NCBI RefSeq assembly: GCF_025989125.1
Contig: NZ_JAPDNR010000001.1
Coordinates: 2,834,301 to 2,898,300 of the forward strand
Reading direction: 5' to 3'
Origin: Chitinophaga nivalis
GTDB lineage: Bacteria; Bacteroidota; Bacteroidia; Chitinophagales; Chitinophagaceae
DNA length: 64,000 nt
The notes below the pieces were generated by a model, which worked only from the letters and a program-made list of their open reading frames with translations, searched no databases and was not told the DNA's origin. Below, in pieces: positions 1 to 9,343 of the stretch (its first letter is position 1; every line of letters starts with the position of its first letter). Both the position numbers and the translations under genes were made by a program.

Positions 1-2
1 CC

Positions 3-125
3 GATGAAGAGAAGATAAACATGCAACAATATATTACCCGCATCTATGGTTCTTTAACCACCTTTAATGTATTATTCCGCGATAAGGAACATTGGTTTAC
101 CGGTGAGAAAACCGGCAACGATTAA
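3..125 (+). CDS. C-terminal end of an unidentified protein (partial)
   Basis: Codons in frame from base 3 run open to a TAA at 123-125, giving a 40-residue tail that ends FTGEKTGND. The start lies left of the window. The stop overlaps the last four bases of the convergent lipase-like gene, a compact arrangement that supports a real gene end. The tail has no recognisable domain, so no function is proposed. Confidence 0.55.
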   Translation, partial: DEEKINMQQYITRIYGSLTTFNVLFRDKEHWFTGEKTGND

Positions 126-1225
126 TGATCTTTTGCTGCCGGATAGATTTGTTCCATCGACCAGCGGTAAGGTTCCAGCATATGGTGGATGAAGATATTT
201 TTTCCATCAAACGGAAATTTTTCATCGTAGCCTTTAACAGGATATAAAATAACCGGCGTACCGGCTGGTGTGTAATTGTGACTGTTCACAAAATCAGGCC
301 GCTGGTACTCCGGTAGTACTTTGCGTACCCGTGTGTACACCATCTTTCCCAGTATCCGCTGCATACGCCGGCTCGCTCTTTTGGCCGGCCGGTCTAATCT
401 GCCATAGGTGTAGCGGAGCGCCTGCCGCAGGAACCATTGCTGTTTTTTCAGTGCACCGGATATATCGGTAAATGGATTCACAGTATTAAAATCGCGGGTG
501 GTTTGTATAGAGAAAGGTGTTTCCGGCACCCAGTCCCGTGGATTAATCACACGCAGGCCCCATCCATCCCGGGTAATGTAATCGAAATCGTAGGCGTAGT
601 ACAGATTGCCCGGTTTAGGCGCCGCACTGCAATAGGTTTTCCACACAATGTCTTTGGGCAGCTGATCGAGGTATTGCAGATAGGAGCGTAGTAAAAAAGC
701 AATCGCACCACCCTGGCTATGGCCGAAAATAATAAATTCGTGTATGCCTTGCCGGTAGCAATCATGCACCTGACGCAGGATATCCGGGGCGAGAGCCGCC
801 AGTCCTACCATCCAGCCCGCATGTACATAGGCCCGGTCGTCTGCCGATAGCTTGTAATTAAACCGGGTGCTGTCGTTCAGTTGCAGCATACCCTGCGCCG
901 GTATCATGCCGGCATAGAAATTCTCCATCCAGGATGTAGCGGTACCATTGGTACCCCGTATCACAATAATGGCTACCTCTTTGTTACGTAACCACAAGTC
1001 CCAGCGATTCACGAGACCTACCTCCGGTGAACGATAAACCAGCCTGGCATCGCGCGGCGGCTCCGACTTGACCTTCGTCCACGGGGTATCTCCAAACCGG
1101 TCGGCCAGTTTCAGCAATTCTCCATATTCAACCGGATCAAAATGCGGCGTTAAATGTTGTGCAAAAGAATTTTTTGCAAGAGATACTAAAAATAGAAAAC
1201 AAATCAGTGAAATACGGCTACCCAT
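122..1225 (-). CDS. Secreted lipase-family (class 3-like) alpha/beta hydrolase
   Basis: A 367-residue protein with a clear N-terminal signal peptide ending in a SFAQ-type cleavage region, so it acts in the periplasm or outside the cell. The nucleophile elbow GHSQGG sits mid-protein in a IIFGHSQGGAIAFLL context, as in class 3 lipases. Downstream are a conserved Asp in a RVINPRDWVPETPF stretch and a late His (FIHHMLEP or HNYTP), which could complete a Ser-Asp-His triad. The substrate cannot be read from sequence; lipid or other ester is the family expectation. The gene converges on a + strand gene whose stop it overlaps by four bases. Confidence 0.75.
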   Translation of the reverse strand: MGSRISLICFLFLVSLAKNSFAQHLTPHFDPVEYGELLKLADRFGDTPWTKVKSEPPRDARLVYRSPEVGLVNRWDLWLRNKEVAIIVIRGTNGTATSWMENFYAGMIPAQGMLQLNDSTRFNYKLSADDRAYVHAGWMVGLAALAPDILRQVHDCYRQGIHEFIIFGHSQGGAIAFLLRSYLQYLDQLPKDIVWKTYCSAAPKPGNLYYAYDFDYITRDGWGLRVINPRDWVPETPFSIQTTRDFNTVNPFTDISGALKKQQWFLRQALRYTYGRLDRPAKRASRRMQRILGKMVYTRVRKVLPEYQRPDFVNSHNYTPAGTPVILYPVKGYDEKFPFDGKNIFIHHMLEPYRWSMEQIYPAAKDH

Positions 1226-1360
1226 AGATAATAACGAATTACAGATAACAAATTACGAATGAAATGATAATGAATGATGAATTTTTTAAGAGAAACTGCA
1301 ACATTCCTACCGCATATATTGTTGTAAAAGCGTTTAACTTTCAAGCCTAAATTAAAAGAT

Positions 1361-2764
1361 ATGTCAAAGAGAATTGAGCATGACTTCCTGGGTGAGAAAG
1401 AAATACCACATGATGTATACTATGGCATTCAGACACTGCGTGCCCTGGAAAACTTTCATATTACAGGGATTCCCCTGATGGTAGAACCGATTTTTGTGCA
1501 AAGCCTGGGATATGTGAAGAAAGCTGCTGCGATGGCTAACCGTGACTTAGGCGTGCTCGACAAAGATATTGCTGCTTACATTATCAAAGCCTGTGATCGG
1601 GTGATCGCCGGTGAATTCAATAACCAGTTTCTCAGCGACCTGATTCAGGGCGGCGCCGGTACTTCGGTAAACATGAACGCCAATGAAGTGATTGCCAATG
1701 TGGCCCTGGAAATGATGGGCAAGGAAAAAGGACAGTATGATTTCTGTCATCCCAATAACCATGTGAACTGCTCCCAGTCTACCAACGATGCGTATCCAAC
1801 GGCTTTCCGCATTGCGCTGATCAATAAACTGACTGGTTACAGCAACACATTGGGCGACCTGGCCAATGCCTTCGGAGAAAAAGGAATAGAGTTCCGGAAT
1901 GTCCTGAAGATGGGCCGTACCCAGTTGCAGGATGCCGTGCCGATGAGCCTGGGCGACGAGTTTAAGGCATTTGCCACCAACCTGAATGAAGAACTCTCCC
2001 GCATCGAAGACAGCAAACGCCTCATCTCTGAAATCAATATGGGCGCTACCGCCATCGGTACCAGCGTAAATGCGCCTAAAGGATATGCAGACCTGGTGAC
2101 GCAATATTTAAGAGAAGTAACGGGCCTGGAACTGGTGCTGGCAGGCGATCTGATAGAAGCTACCTACGATACCGGTGCGTATGTGCAATTGTCTGGTGTG
2201 CTGAAACGTACTGCGGTAAAGGTATCCAAGATCTGTAATGACCTGCGCCTGTTATCCTCCGGACCACGGACAGGGCTGAACGAAATTAACCTGCCGCCTA
2301 TGCAGCCAGGATCTTCTATCATGCCAGGTAAAGTGAATCCCGTGATTCCGGAAGTGGTGAACCAAACTGCGTTCTACGTGATTGGCGCAGACCTCACCGT
2401 TACCATGGCTGCAGAAGCCGGACAGCTACAGCTGAATGTGATGGAGCCGGTGATCTCTTTTGCGCTGTTTACCGCCATTACCTATATGACCAATGCCTGT
2501 CGTACCCTGCGGGAGAAATGTGTATTGGGCATTACCGCCAATGCCGAACGTACCCGCGATATGGTGATGAACAGTATTGGTATTGTGACGCAGCTCAACC
2601 CGGTGATCGGTTATGAAAAATGTTCTGCCATTGCCCGCGAAGCCCTGGAAACCGGCAAGTCGGTACACGACATCGTGGTAAAGGAACAACAACTGATTAC
2701 CCAGGAAAAATGGGATGAAATTTTTACATTTGATAACTTAATCAGACCTCAGTTTATTCAGTAA
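1361..2764 (+). CDS. aspA: Aspartate ammonia-lyase (aspartase)
   Basis: Cytosolic enzyme that converts L-aspartate to fumarate and ammonia. The 467-residue length is typical. The fumarase/aspartase signature GSSIMPGKVNPV occurs near residue 317 and carries the catalytic serine loop. The N-terminal region (RIEHDFLGEKEIP) and GGAGTSVNMNANEVIAN, NHVNCSQSTND and GRTQLQDAVP are all aspartase-type. The stop overlaps the start of the asparaginase gene by one base (TAATG), so translation is probably coupled. It is the first gene of an asparagine/aspartate catabolic operon with asparaginase and a C4-dicarboxylate carrier. Fumarase is the alternative, but the operon favours aspartase. Confidence 0.93.
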   Translation: MSKRIEHDFLGEKEIPHDVYYGIQTLRALENFHITGIPLMVEPIFVQSLGYVKKAAAMANRDLGVLDKDIAAYIIKACDRVIAGEFNNQFLSDLIQGGAGTSVNMNANEVIANVALEMMGKEKGQYDFCHPNNHVNCSQSTNDAYPTAFRIALINKLTGYSNTLGDLANAFGEKGIEFRNVLKMGRTQLQDAVPMSLGDEFKAFATNLNEELSRIEDSKRLISEINMGATAIGTSVNAPKGYADLVTQYLREVTGLELVLAGDLIEATYDTGAYVQLSGVLKRTAVKVSKICNDLRLLSSGPRTGLNEINLPPMQPGSSIMPGKVNPVIPEVVNQTAFYVIGADLTVTMAAEAGQLQLNVMEPVISFALFTAITYMTNACRTLREKCVLGITANAERTRDMVMNSIGIVTQLNPVIGYEKCSAIAREALETGKSVHDIVVKEQQLITQEKWDEIFTFDNLIRPQFIQ

Positions 2765-3906
2765 TGATAATTCACCGGTATATGCCCCAGATGCGTGTTT
2801 TCGTATATAGCTTACTGTTATGCTGTATCAGTACCGCTGTTTTACAGCTGTGTTCTTTGGAAACAGTTGCACAGCACAAAAGGAAAAAGGGTAATATCGC
2901 TCAGACACGGGACAATAACTTGCCAAATATTGTTGTACTAGCAACCGGTGGTACTATTGCCGGCGCAGGCACTTCGAGTGTCAGCGCCGGCTATACTTCC
3001 GGTAAGGTGCCCGTTAATCAGCTGCTGAATGCCGTACCCGAAGCTAAAAAGCTGGCTAACCTCAGCGGCGAACAGATTGCTTCGGTAGGGAGTCAGGCGA
3101 TGGCAGACAGCATCTGGCTGAAACTGGCCAAACGGGTAAATCAGCTATGCGCCCGCGAAGAGGTGGATGGTATTGTGATTACACACGGTACCGATACCGA
3201 AAGTGAAACCGCTTATTTCCTACAGCTCACGGTGAAGAGTATCAAGCCGGTGGTGGTGGTAGGGGCCATGCGTTCGGCTACCGCTATTTCTGCTGACGGA
3301 CCTAAAAATCTCTATGACGCCATTGCCGTAGCTGCCACCAGAAGTTCGGCTAACCGGGGGGTATTGATTGCCATGAACGAGCAGATTTTTTCTGCCCGGG
3401 AAGCCACCAAAACCAATACCACCAGCACAGCTACTTTTCAAAGCCCCAACGCAGGGCCGCTGGGCGTTGTATACGATGGCAAAGTATCGTGGTACCATAG
3501 TATTCTCCGGAAACATACCATTGATACGGAATTCGATATTTCCCAGGTTACGGCTTTACCTAAGGTAGATATTCTCTATGGCTATGCCAATATGGATGCT
3601 TCCCTGGTAGACTGCCTCCTGAGTGCAGGCACCAAAGGTATTGTGATTGCCGGCGTAGGCAATGGCAACCTGTATCCGACTGTGGCCGTGAAGGTGAGAG
3701 AAGCTACCAGTAAGGGTATTCCGGTGGTAAGAGCCTCCCGCACTGCCAGTGGCCGCGTTACCCTGCAGGGCGAAACTGACGACCGGCAGCTGGGCACCGT
3801 GGTATCCGACGACCTGGACCCATCCAAAGCACGGGTATTACTGCAACTCGCTTTATTAAAAACAAACAACACTGCCATCATACAGGATATGTTTTTCCGA
3901 TATTAG
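2764..3906 (+). CDS. ansB: Type II (periplasmic) L-asparaginase
   Basis: Hydrolyses L-asparagine to aspartate and ammonia. The 380-residue protein begins with a positively charged, then hydrophobic N-terminus consistent with export. The first catalytic block ATGGTIAGAG places the nucleophilic Thr near residue 64. The second block, ITHGTDTESETAYF, supplies the Thr-Asp pair; the family more often has MEE where this has ESE. VVGAMR and SADGPKNL blocks follow. Its ATG overlaps the aspA stop. The dicarboxylate carrier follows 31 bases downstream. The start could be the internal Met at residue 7 or 10 without changing the call. Confidence 0.92.
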   Translation: MIIHRYMPQMRVFVYSLLLCCISTAVLQLCSLETVAQHKRKKGNIAQTRDNNLPNIVVLATGGTIAGAGTSSVSAGYTSGKVPVNQLLNAVPEAKKLANLSGEQIASVGSQAMADSIWLKLAKRVNQLCAREEVDGIVITHGTDTESETAYFLQLTVKSIKPVVVVGAMRSATAISADGPKNLYDAIAVAATRSSANRGVLIAMNEQIFSAREATKTNTTSTATFQSPNAGPLGVVYDGKVSWYHSILRKHTIDTEFDISQVTALPKVDILYGYANMDASLVDCLLSAGTKGIVIAGVGNGNLYPTVAVKVREATSKGIPVVRASRTASGRVTLQGETDDRQLGTVVSDDLDPSKARVLLQLALLKTNNTAIIQDMFFRY

Positions 3907-3937
3907 TCGTTATCTTCCGGAATAGACATCTTTTCAT

Positions 3938-5275
3938 ATGATCTGGATACAGTTTCTAATGCTATTGGCGGCCATCGTAATCGGGGCCCGCATGAAAGGT
4001 ATCGGGCTGGGGGTGATGGGCATGGTGGTATTGACCGTATACATTTTGCTGTTTCGTATGCGCCCGGCGGATCCGCCGATAGATGTGATGCTGATTATTC
4101 TGGCGGTGGTCACCACCGCTGCTACGTTGCAGGCTGCCGGTGGCATGGAGTACCTGGTACGGTTAGCAGAAAAAGTACTGCGCAGCAAACCCTCCCTGAT
4201 TGTATTACTGGGTCCGCTCGTGACCTATGTATTTACCGTATTTGCCGGCACCGCCCACATTACGTATTCCCTGTTACCCATTATCGCAGAAGTAGCCACC
4301 AAAAAACGTATCCGCCCGGAACGGGCCCTCAGTGTTTCGGTGATTGCTTCTCACCTGGGCATTACCGCCAGTCCGATTTCTGCTGCTACGGCAGCGTTGA
4401 TCAGTATTCTTCATGGTACTATTACTTTACCCGGACTCTTAAAAATATGTATTCCTGCCACCCTGATTGGTATCCTGGCCGGTGTGGCCGTATGCTGGAA
4501 AAAAGGCAAGGAGCTGAATGAAGATCCGGTATTTCTGGAGAAGATGAAAGATCCGGCATTTGCCGCCAGTATTGATACCGATACCCGTGCGGCCCGTGCG
4601 CCGCTGCCCCGTGGGGCCAAAACATCGGTGGTGATTTTTACTGTAGCGGTCATCCTGATTGTATTGATTGGCTCTTTCCCGCAGTTGCTGCCGGCTTTTG
4701 GAGAAGGCAGCAGCAATTTATCGGTGGATGCCAAAGGACATATTAAAATGGCTTCGGTGATAGAGCTGGTGATGCTGGCTGCAGCAGCGATTATTATGTT
4801 GTTGTGTAAAACCACGCCAGCGCAGGTAGCCAGTGCCAGTTTGTTTAATGCCGGTGCACAGGCGGTGGTATCTATCTTTGGCGTGGTGTGGATGAGCGCC
4901 ACTTTTATGCAAACGAATACCGGTGTTATTGAACATGCGTTGGGAGAGATGGTGCGTATGGCGCCCTGGACGTTTTCTATCGCCTTGTTTATCCTGAGTG
5001 CGTTGCTCTTTAGCCAGGCGGCTACTACCAAGGCATTGATGCCGTTGGGTGTGACGCTGGGTATTCTGCCTGCACATATGGTGGCCATGTTTCCGGCGGT
5101 AAACGGTGACTTCGTATTACCGGGTTATCCTACCTTACTGGCGGCGATCAACTTTGACCGTACGGGCAGTACCTATATCGGGAAGTATCTCGTGAATCAC
5201 AGCTTTATGGTGCCTGGTCTGGTTAGTATAGGCGTAGCCGTAGCGGCGGGCTTTTTCCTGGCCGGTGTGTTGTAG
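3938..5275 (+). CDS. Anaerobic C4-dicarboxylate transporter (DcuA/DcuB family)
   Basis: A 445-residue, strongly hydrophobic protein with about ten or more predicted membrane segments. Dcu-type blocks are visible, including GTAHITYSLLPII, SVSVIASHLGITASPISAA and the C-terminal FDRTGSTYIGKYLVNHSFM. Dcu carriers exchange fumarate, malate or aspartate for succinate across the inner membrane. Third gene of the aspA-ansB operon, where it would import aspartate made by the periplasmic asparaginase or export succinate. DcuA and DcuB cannot be separated by eye. Confidence 0.88.
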   Translation: MIWIQFLMLLAAIVIGARMKGIGLGVMGMVVLTVYILLFRMRPADPPIDVMLIILAVVTTAATLQAAGGMEYLVRLAEKVLRSKPSLIVLLGPLVTYVFTVFAGTAHITYSLLPIIAEVATKKRIRPERALSVSVIASHLGITASPISAATAALISILHGTITLPGLLKICIPATLIGILAGVAVCWKKGKELNEDPVFLEKMKDPAFAASIDTDTRAARAPLPRGAKTSVVIFTVAVILIVLIGSFPQLLPAFGEGSSNLSVDAKGHIKMASVIELVMLAAAAIIMLLCKTTPAQVASASLFNAGAQAVVSIFGVVWMSATFMQTNTGVIEHALGEMVRMAPWTFSIALFILSALLFSQAATTKALMPLGVTLGILPAHMVAMFPAVNGDFVLPGYPTLLAAINFDRTGSTYIGKYLVNHSFMVPGLVSIGVAVAAGFFLAGVL

Positions 5276-5406
5276 CAACGATGTTGTTCAACAGATCGGG
5301 GCAGCCGGTTGAAAGTATATCACTGGTATCACCTGCGTATACATCTCCCGAAAAAAAATGTAAGCGGTATTATCTGCACAAAAAAAACAAGTATTGCTGT
5401 TATAAA

Positions 5407-5437
5407 AAAGCCCGGGTGTCATCGACGCCCGGGCTTT
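5407..5437. terminator. Bidirectional intrinsic terminator
   Basis: A 14-bp hairpin (arms 5407-5420 and 5424-5437, one G.U pair, loop ATC) with an A-rich stretch before it and a T-rich tail after it. It sits between the convergent Dcu carrier gene and the MG2/plug gene and could end both transcripts. Confidence 0.85.
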
Positions 5438-5456
5438 CTTCGTTTATGTAGTAAGA

Positions 5457-7913
5457 CTAATATTCCTGTTCAAATCTGCCTACACTACCATCATCTCCTA
5501 TACCTTCCACGACTAAACGAAAACGTTTCGTGAAGTCATTGTTGTAGAATTCTACTGTGGCGGTATGGGTGAGGGTATCCACGGCTACATTCGGACTCCA
5601 GTAAAGCGTCAGGCGTTTATCAGGTAATGCATGCACTTCTTTCTTAACGGAGTAGTCCGGTGAATAGAACTGTTTAACAACGCTATAACCGGCTTTCTTA
5701 TACAGTTTGAAGCCCCGGATGCTGGGATCCGGCGTCTGTGCATTGTCGCCGCCTTTTTTGGTGTATACGGCAATGGCGCCATTGGCGCCGCCGAAGCCAC
5801 CCAGAAACGGCGGACGGAATACTTTAATCAGCGCGATATCCTGGATGGAGAGGTTGCTGAGCATGCTCACATCAGACTGCATCTCGTTGAGATACAAACC
5901 GGGTTTGCCACCCCGCCAGGAGAGCGATGGATTGTTCATATCGCCGGTAATCTGCAGTCCGGCTACTTTGGATTGCAGGTACTGGAAGATGTTAAAGGCA
6001 GTAGGTACTTCTTTGGTGAGGTCGAAAGTATACCCATCGCCACCGGCAAACATACCGGAGGTGTATCGTTTTTCGGTCGTTTCTTCCGGCGCTGCTTTTT
6101 TCGCGTTTACATTCACCTCTTTCAGGTAAACGGTTTTATTGTTTACGGCGCGGTTTACCTTGTTGCCTTCTGCTGCATTCGCCAGGAACAGTTTCAGGGC
6201 GTTGTTGTCTACCGCCGGCGGTATGCGCAGCGGATAAGGCAATTTAACCTGCGTCGGCCTTTCAAAGAAGTGGTTATCTATCCGCACATTGACATCGATA
6301 CCTTTTCTCACGAGGTCATTGCCCTGGTAATAGATATAGGCGGTGTCGGGGAATACCATGTTCGCCAGGCTGAACTCTCCTTTTTCATTGATAGGGGCAG
6401 AGGCAAACATGGAAGAGCTGTCGGCGGGCAGTTTGATGATCATATCCAGCTTACCGCCCTGCATCAGCCGGCCGTTGGGCATGGTGGCAGTACCTTTCAT
6501 CAGCAGGCCCTGTTCGTACGGGAATTTGACAGTAGGAAATTCGTCGTTGACGATTTTCTCCCAGCTGAAACGCCGCCAGCCGTTGGTCATCATCACCAGG
6601 TCCAATGCCTGCAGGGTAGCTGCAGAATCGTTCCGGAAATACCAGGCCGGGTTGTATACATATCCTTTGATATCGGAGGTGAGCAGGAAGGTAGATACGA
6701 TGCTGTTGACATTTTTATCCACCGGCACCGCATCCGCATCGGTAACGGCAACGGATATACTGGTTTGCAGGGTATCCGGCAGCCGCAGTACAAACGTATT
6801 CTTTTTGCGGGGTTCCTTATGGGTATCCGACTCCAATACGTCAATCTGCATCAGGTCGTTGCGGTGTACAAAGGTGAGTCGTTCAGACAGCGGCAGTCCG
6901 TTTTTGGCAAACAGGGTTACCTGCAGAATGCCGGAAGGGAGCTTGTCTGCCGGAATGAAGCCACTGATACGGCCTTCGCTGATGTCCAGCAGGGCTTTGT
7001 ATACCAGTTGCTGTCCCATCTGGGCTACTACCACCAGTTCATTCAGGGCAGTGTCGCTGGCGTTGGCCGGTACGGCCTGATAAAAGATGCGGCTGCCTTT
7101 ATTGAATATTTTCAGGGACGCGCCGGTGAGCTGGGCGGCAGGCAGGGCCACTGTTTTGGTCTGGCCTTTACTGCTTTTTACCACAGCCTGGTAGCTGTCC
7201 TGGGCGTTGGCAGGGGTAATTTCAAATACGCCCATCCCATCGTGTATACTTTTGATGGTGCCGCTATTGGCGCCTTTTCCGTTTTTCACCACACCGGTGA
7301 CTTCAATGGGGTAGCCATTGTTGTCGATGGCTTTGAAGGCCACCTGGTTGGCTTGTCCGGCAATAAGGTTACCTCCTTCCGGGAAAAACTGTATGGCGAA
7401 GTCGGGGGCCGTGGTATCGGCTACCGGGGCTGCCTTTTTAGCCGGGTCAAAGATTTCGATGGAGCGGGAGTAACTGAAGGCGGGGTCGAAGTTGAGCATC
7501 CAGGCGGTGTAGGCACGGAGCTGGTATACGCCTGGTTTCTGCGTTTCCGGCAGCTCTATGTTACCAGGAGCGCCGGCATTGCTGATGGCCAGGATCTTCT
7601 TCTGTACCACGTTGTTATTCTTATCCAGTAATTCCACATATAGATTGGTGGCCTGGATGGCTGGTCCGCCCTGGAGGGTAATGTATCCCTTGAACCAGAT
7701 GGTTTCCCCGGCTGCGTAGTAGTCTTTATCCAGGTGGAGGTAAACTTTTTCTACGGGAAACCGGTTATTGAATTGTTGTATTGCTTTTACAATGCGGTCA
7801 GACCAATGGCCGGGTGGTTGCAAAACAGCCAGCGTACTCATTGCTCCGGTCAGCAGCGCAGCAGGAATCATCCATTTCAGGTGATGTCTCTTTTTCTTCA
7901 GGTGCGGGTGCAT
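5457..7913 (-). CDS. MG2/TonB-plug-domain surface protein
   Basis: An 818-residue protein with an N-terminal hydrophobic segment after a basic stretch (HLKKKRHHLKW). Residues about 50-150 (EKVYLHLDKDYYAAGETIWFKGYI) match the macroglobulin MG2-like domain common at the start of such Bacteroidota proteins. Beta-rich repeats follow. A TonB-receptor plug-like domain spans about residues 640-745, with VAGLQITGD, a glycine-rich GGFGGANGAIAVYTKKGG end, and a short C-terminal tail but no beta barrel. The role is unknown; such proteins are probably anchored in the cell envelope. It is monocistronic. Confidence 0.75.
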   Translation of the reverse strand: MHPHLKKKRHHLKWMIPAALLTGAMSTLAVLQPPGHWSDRIVKAIQQFNNRFPVEKVYLHLDKDYYAAGETIWFKGYITLQGGPAIQATNLYVELLDKNNNVVQKKILAISNAGAPGNIELPETQKPGVYQLRAYTAWMLNFDPAFSYSRSIEIFDPAKKAAPVADTTAPDFAIQFFPEGGNLIAGQANQVAFKAIDNNGYPIEVTGVVKNGKGANSGTIKSIHDGMGVFEITPANAQDSYQAVVKSSKGQTKTVALPAAQLTGASLKIFNKGSRIFYQAVPANASDTALNELVVVAQMGQQLVYKALLDISEGRISGFIPADKLPSGILQVTLFAKNGLPLSERLTFVHRNDLMQIDVLESDTHKEPRKKNTFVLRLPDTLQTSISVAVTDADAVPVDKNVNSIVSTFLLTSDIKGYVYNPAWYFRNDSAATLQALDLVMMTNGWRRFSWEKIVNDEFPTVKFPYEQGLLMKGTATMPNGRLMQGGKLDMIIKLPADSSSMFASAPINEKGEFSLANMVFPDTAYIYYQGNDLVRKGIDVNVRIDNHFFERPTQVKLPYPLRIPPAVDNNALKLFLANAAEGNKVNRAVNNKTVYLKEVNVNAKKAAPEETTEKRYTSGMFAGGDGYTFDLTKEVPTAFNIFQYLQSKVAGLQITGDMNNPSLSWRGGKPGLYLNEMQSDVSMLSNLSIQDIALIKVFRPPFLGGFGGANGAIAVYTKKGGDNAQTPDPSIRGFKLYKKAGYSVVKQFYSPDYSVKKEVHALPDKRLTLYWSPNVAVDTLTHTATVEFYNNDFTKRFRLVVEGIGDDGSVGRFEQEY

Positions 7914-8035
7914 GAAATATGATTTGAGCCAATATAATAATTGTCAAATTTATAAACTTCAAAAGATTAAAACGATAAGATTACGGCAGGTTTGTTATTA
8001 TTGCGTGTTCAAGCAATGGTTTTAACAAGATTTTA

Positions 8036-9271
8036 ATGAGTGCAGTCAATAAACGATTAGTGGTGGCCGGCGGTGGTGCTGCCGGATTCTTCTGTGCTGT
8101 CAATGCAGCGCGTTTGTGTCCGGAGCTGGAGGTGATCCTGCTGGAAAAAACTACCAAGCTGTTGTCGAAGGTAAAAGTGAGTGGTGGCGGGCGTTGTAAT
8201 GTGACCCACCACGCACCGGATATTGCGTATATGTCTAAGCGTTATCCCCGGGGACAACATTTTGTGAAGAAAAGCTTTTCCCGGTTTTTTGTGCCGGATA
8301 CGATTGAATGGTTTGCAGAGAGAGGGGTGAAACTGAAAGCAGAACCCGATGGGCGGATGTTTCCGGTAACAGACAACTCACAGACCATCATCGATTGCCT
8401 GTTGCGGGAAGCCGATAAATACCGGGTGGCCGTAGAAACAGGTAAAGAAGTAAAGACCTTTAAAAAATCTGGCAACGGCCGTTGGCAGCTGGAATTGCAG
8501 GACGGTAAGACCTTACAGGCAGATTACCTGTGTATTGCCGCCGGTGGATTTGCACAACCGGATAAATTTGCGTGGTTAGCCCAATCGGGCCACCAGATTA
8601 TACCGCCTGCGCCGTCGCTGTTTACCTTTAACATGCCGGGGAATCCTATTACCTCGCTGATGGGCGTGGCTACCGAAGCACATGTGAAAATAGCCGGTAC
8701 CAAATTACAGGAGCAAGGCCCGCTGCTGATTACCCATTGGGGGATGAGCGGTCCGGCAGTATTGCGCCTGTCGGCCTGGGGCGCCCGGGAGCTGCAGCAG
8801 CTGCAATATACCTTTACGGCGATTGTGAACTGGCTGCCTGGCTATAATGAAAATACCCTGCGCGACGAGTGGCAGCAACTACGCTTCGATCTGGGCAAGC
8901 AGAAATTACATAATAAAAATCCGTTTAACCTGGTACAGCGACTGTGGCAGTTTCTCCTGCAGCAGGCGGGTGTACCGGAAGAAATGCGCTGGGCAGACCT
9001 GCCGGCCAAAGACCAGAACCGCCTGCTGAAACTGTTGGTGAGCATGGAGTTTCCGGTAAAGGGCAAGACTACTTTCAAAGAAGAATTTGTTACCTGTGGC
9101 GGTGTGGCGCTGAGTGAAATTGCTCCGGAAACGATGGAGAGCCGGCTGGTACCGGACCTGTATTTCGCCGGTGAAGTGATGGATGTAGATGGTATTACCG
9201 GTGGTTTCAATTTCCAGCATGCCTGGACGAGTGGCTTTGTAGCGGCGCAAAGTATTGCCGCCAAAGTATAG
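8036..9271 (+). CDS. HI0933-like NAD(P)/FAD-dependent oxidoreductase
   Basis: A 411-residue flavoprotein of the HI0933/YhiN/BaiN type. The N-terminal dinucleotide-binding loop is VVAGGGAAGFFCAVNAA, followed by the family block KVSGGGRCNVTHH. The C-terminal FAD-contacting block is FAGEVMDVDGITGGFNFQHAWTSG (residues about 383-405), which is also diagnostic. It is cytosolic; the physiological substrate of the family is unsettled. A very strong terminator hairpin lies 10 bases downstream. Confidence 0.88.
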   Translation: MSAVNKRLVVAGGGAAGFFCAVNAARLCPELEVILLEKTTKLLSKVKVSGGGRCNVTHHAPDIAYMSKRYPRGQHFVKKSFSRFFVPDTIEWFAERGVKLKAEPDGRMFPVTDNSQTIIDCLLREADKYRVAVETGKEVKTFKKSGNGRWQLELQDGKTLQADYLCIAAGGFAQPDKFAWLAQSGHQIIPPAPSLFTFNMPGNPITSLMGVATEAHVKIAGTKLQEQGPLLITHWGMSGPAVLRLSAWGARELQQLQYTFTAIVNWLPGYNENTLRDEWQQLRFDLGKQKLHNKNPFNLVQRLWQFLLQQAGVPEEMRWADLPAKDQNRLLKLLVSMEFPVKGKTTFKEEFVTCGGVALSEIAPETMESRLVPDLYFAGEVMDVDGITGGFNFQHAWTSGFVAAQSIAAKV

Positions 9272-9281
9272 TATAAAAAGT

Positions 9282-9322
9282 GATCCGGTTACCCCGCTTT
9301 AGCAGCGGGGCGTAACCGGATC
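9282..9322. terminator. Bidirectional terminator hairpin
   Basis: Long GC-rich inverted repeat (arms 9282-9297 and 9305-9322, with a two-base bulge on the right arm) between the convergent flavoprotein and catalase genes. Confidence 0.8.
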
Positions 9323-9343
9323 TGTTATGATGCGTCGTTATTT

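Noticed and set aside
1547..2104. 185-residue minus-strand open frame inside aspA
   Set aside because: Antisense shadow of aspA with no family motif.
5973..7631. 552-residue + strand open frame
   Set aside because: It lies wholly antisense to the MG2/plug gene, shows low-complexity G/R/Q/H-rich translation and has no domain.
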